In this document: one piece after another, positions 63,795 to 64,000 of the stretch
Position numbering within the stretch: position 1 is the first letter of the stretch
How the letters are laid out: every line of letters begins with the position of its first letter
Origin: Rhodoferax sp.
Lineage (GTDB): Bacteria; Pseudomonadota; Gammaproteobacteria; Burkholderiales; Burkholderiaceae_C
Direction of reading: 5' to 3'
Length of the DNA stretch: 64,000 bases
NCBI GenBank assembly: GCA_029866205.1
Contig: JARWZT010000019.1
Coordinates: 1-64,000, forward strand
Notes under the pieces: generated by a model
Told to the model about the DNA's origin: nothing
Seen by the model: only the letters and a program-made list of their open reading frames with translations
The model's database searches: none
Program-made: the position numbers and the translations under genes

Positions 63795-64000
63795 CCCCCG
63801 CATGAGGCAAACAATGCGAGCGAAGGAAAAAGCAAGCAACCAAGCACCATTCGGAAGAAACGAATTTTTATGCACTTTGCCTTGTTAGTGTTCACAACAT
63901 TTTGGGGAAATTTGCACATTTTTTCTCTTTTTACTGAAATATCGAAGGGTGTCCTTTAAGCATATGCATCGTCGCTTCACGCCGCCCGGCGGATCATGGG

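Overview
This is a GC-rich, densely coded chromosomal window that looks like a betaproteobacterium, probably Burkholderiales/Comamonadaceae-like; this is judged from protein content only and no search was run. I saw no rRNA or tRNA genes, intact transposon, prophage or CRISPR array. Core blocks are: fatty-acid beta-oxidation (acyl-CoA dehydrogenase, thiolase, FadB-like); rlmB; a LolD/YbbA-like ATPase divergent from a TesA-like esterase and selU; eutBC; a Fur-box-associated Fe(III) ABC transporter; pyruvate dehydrogenase aceE-aceF-lpdA next to a FixL/FixJ-like two-component pair; folD; an M3 peptidase; a peptide ABC transporter; ribF-ileS-lspA. Accessory or less ordinary items are: a HepT/MntA toxin-antitoxin pair; a translationally coupled MBL/DUF1145/DUF1214/DUF1254/hydrolase/split-ChrA run; a three-gene dienelactone hydrolase - phosphoribosyltransferase - erythromycin-esterase-like operon; a LigE-type DNA ligase beside an HNH nuclease; three 56-bp hairpin repeats between aceF and lpdA; a decayed mgtA-like P-type ATPase at the right edge. 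The best candidate for an under-described system is the DLH-PRTase-Ere operon. A recurrent -10-box-to-ATG spacing also suggests leaderless transcripts. Start codons were refined by eye, so some may be off by a few codons.
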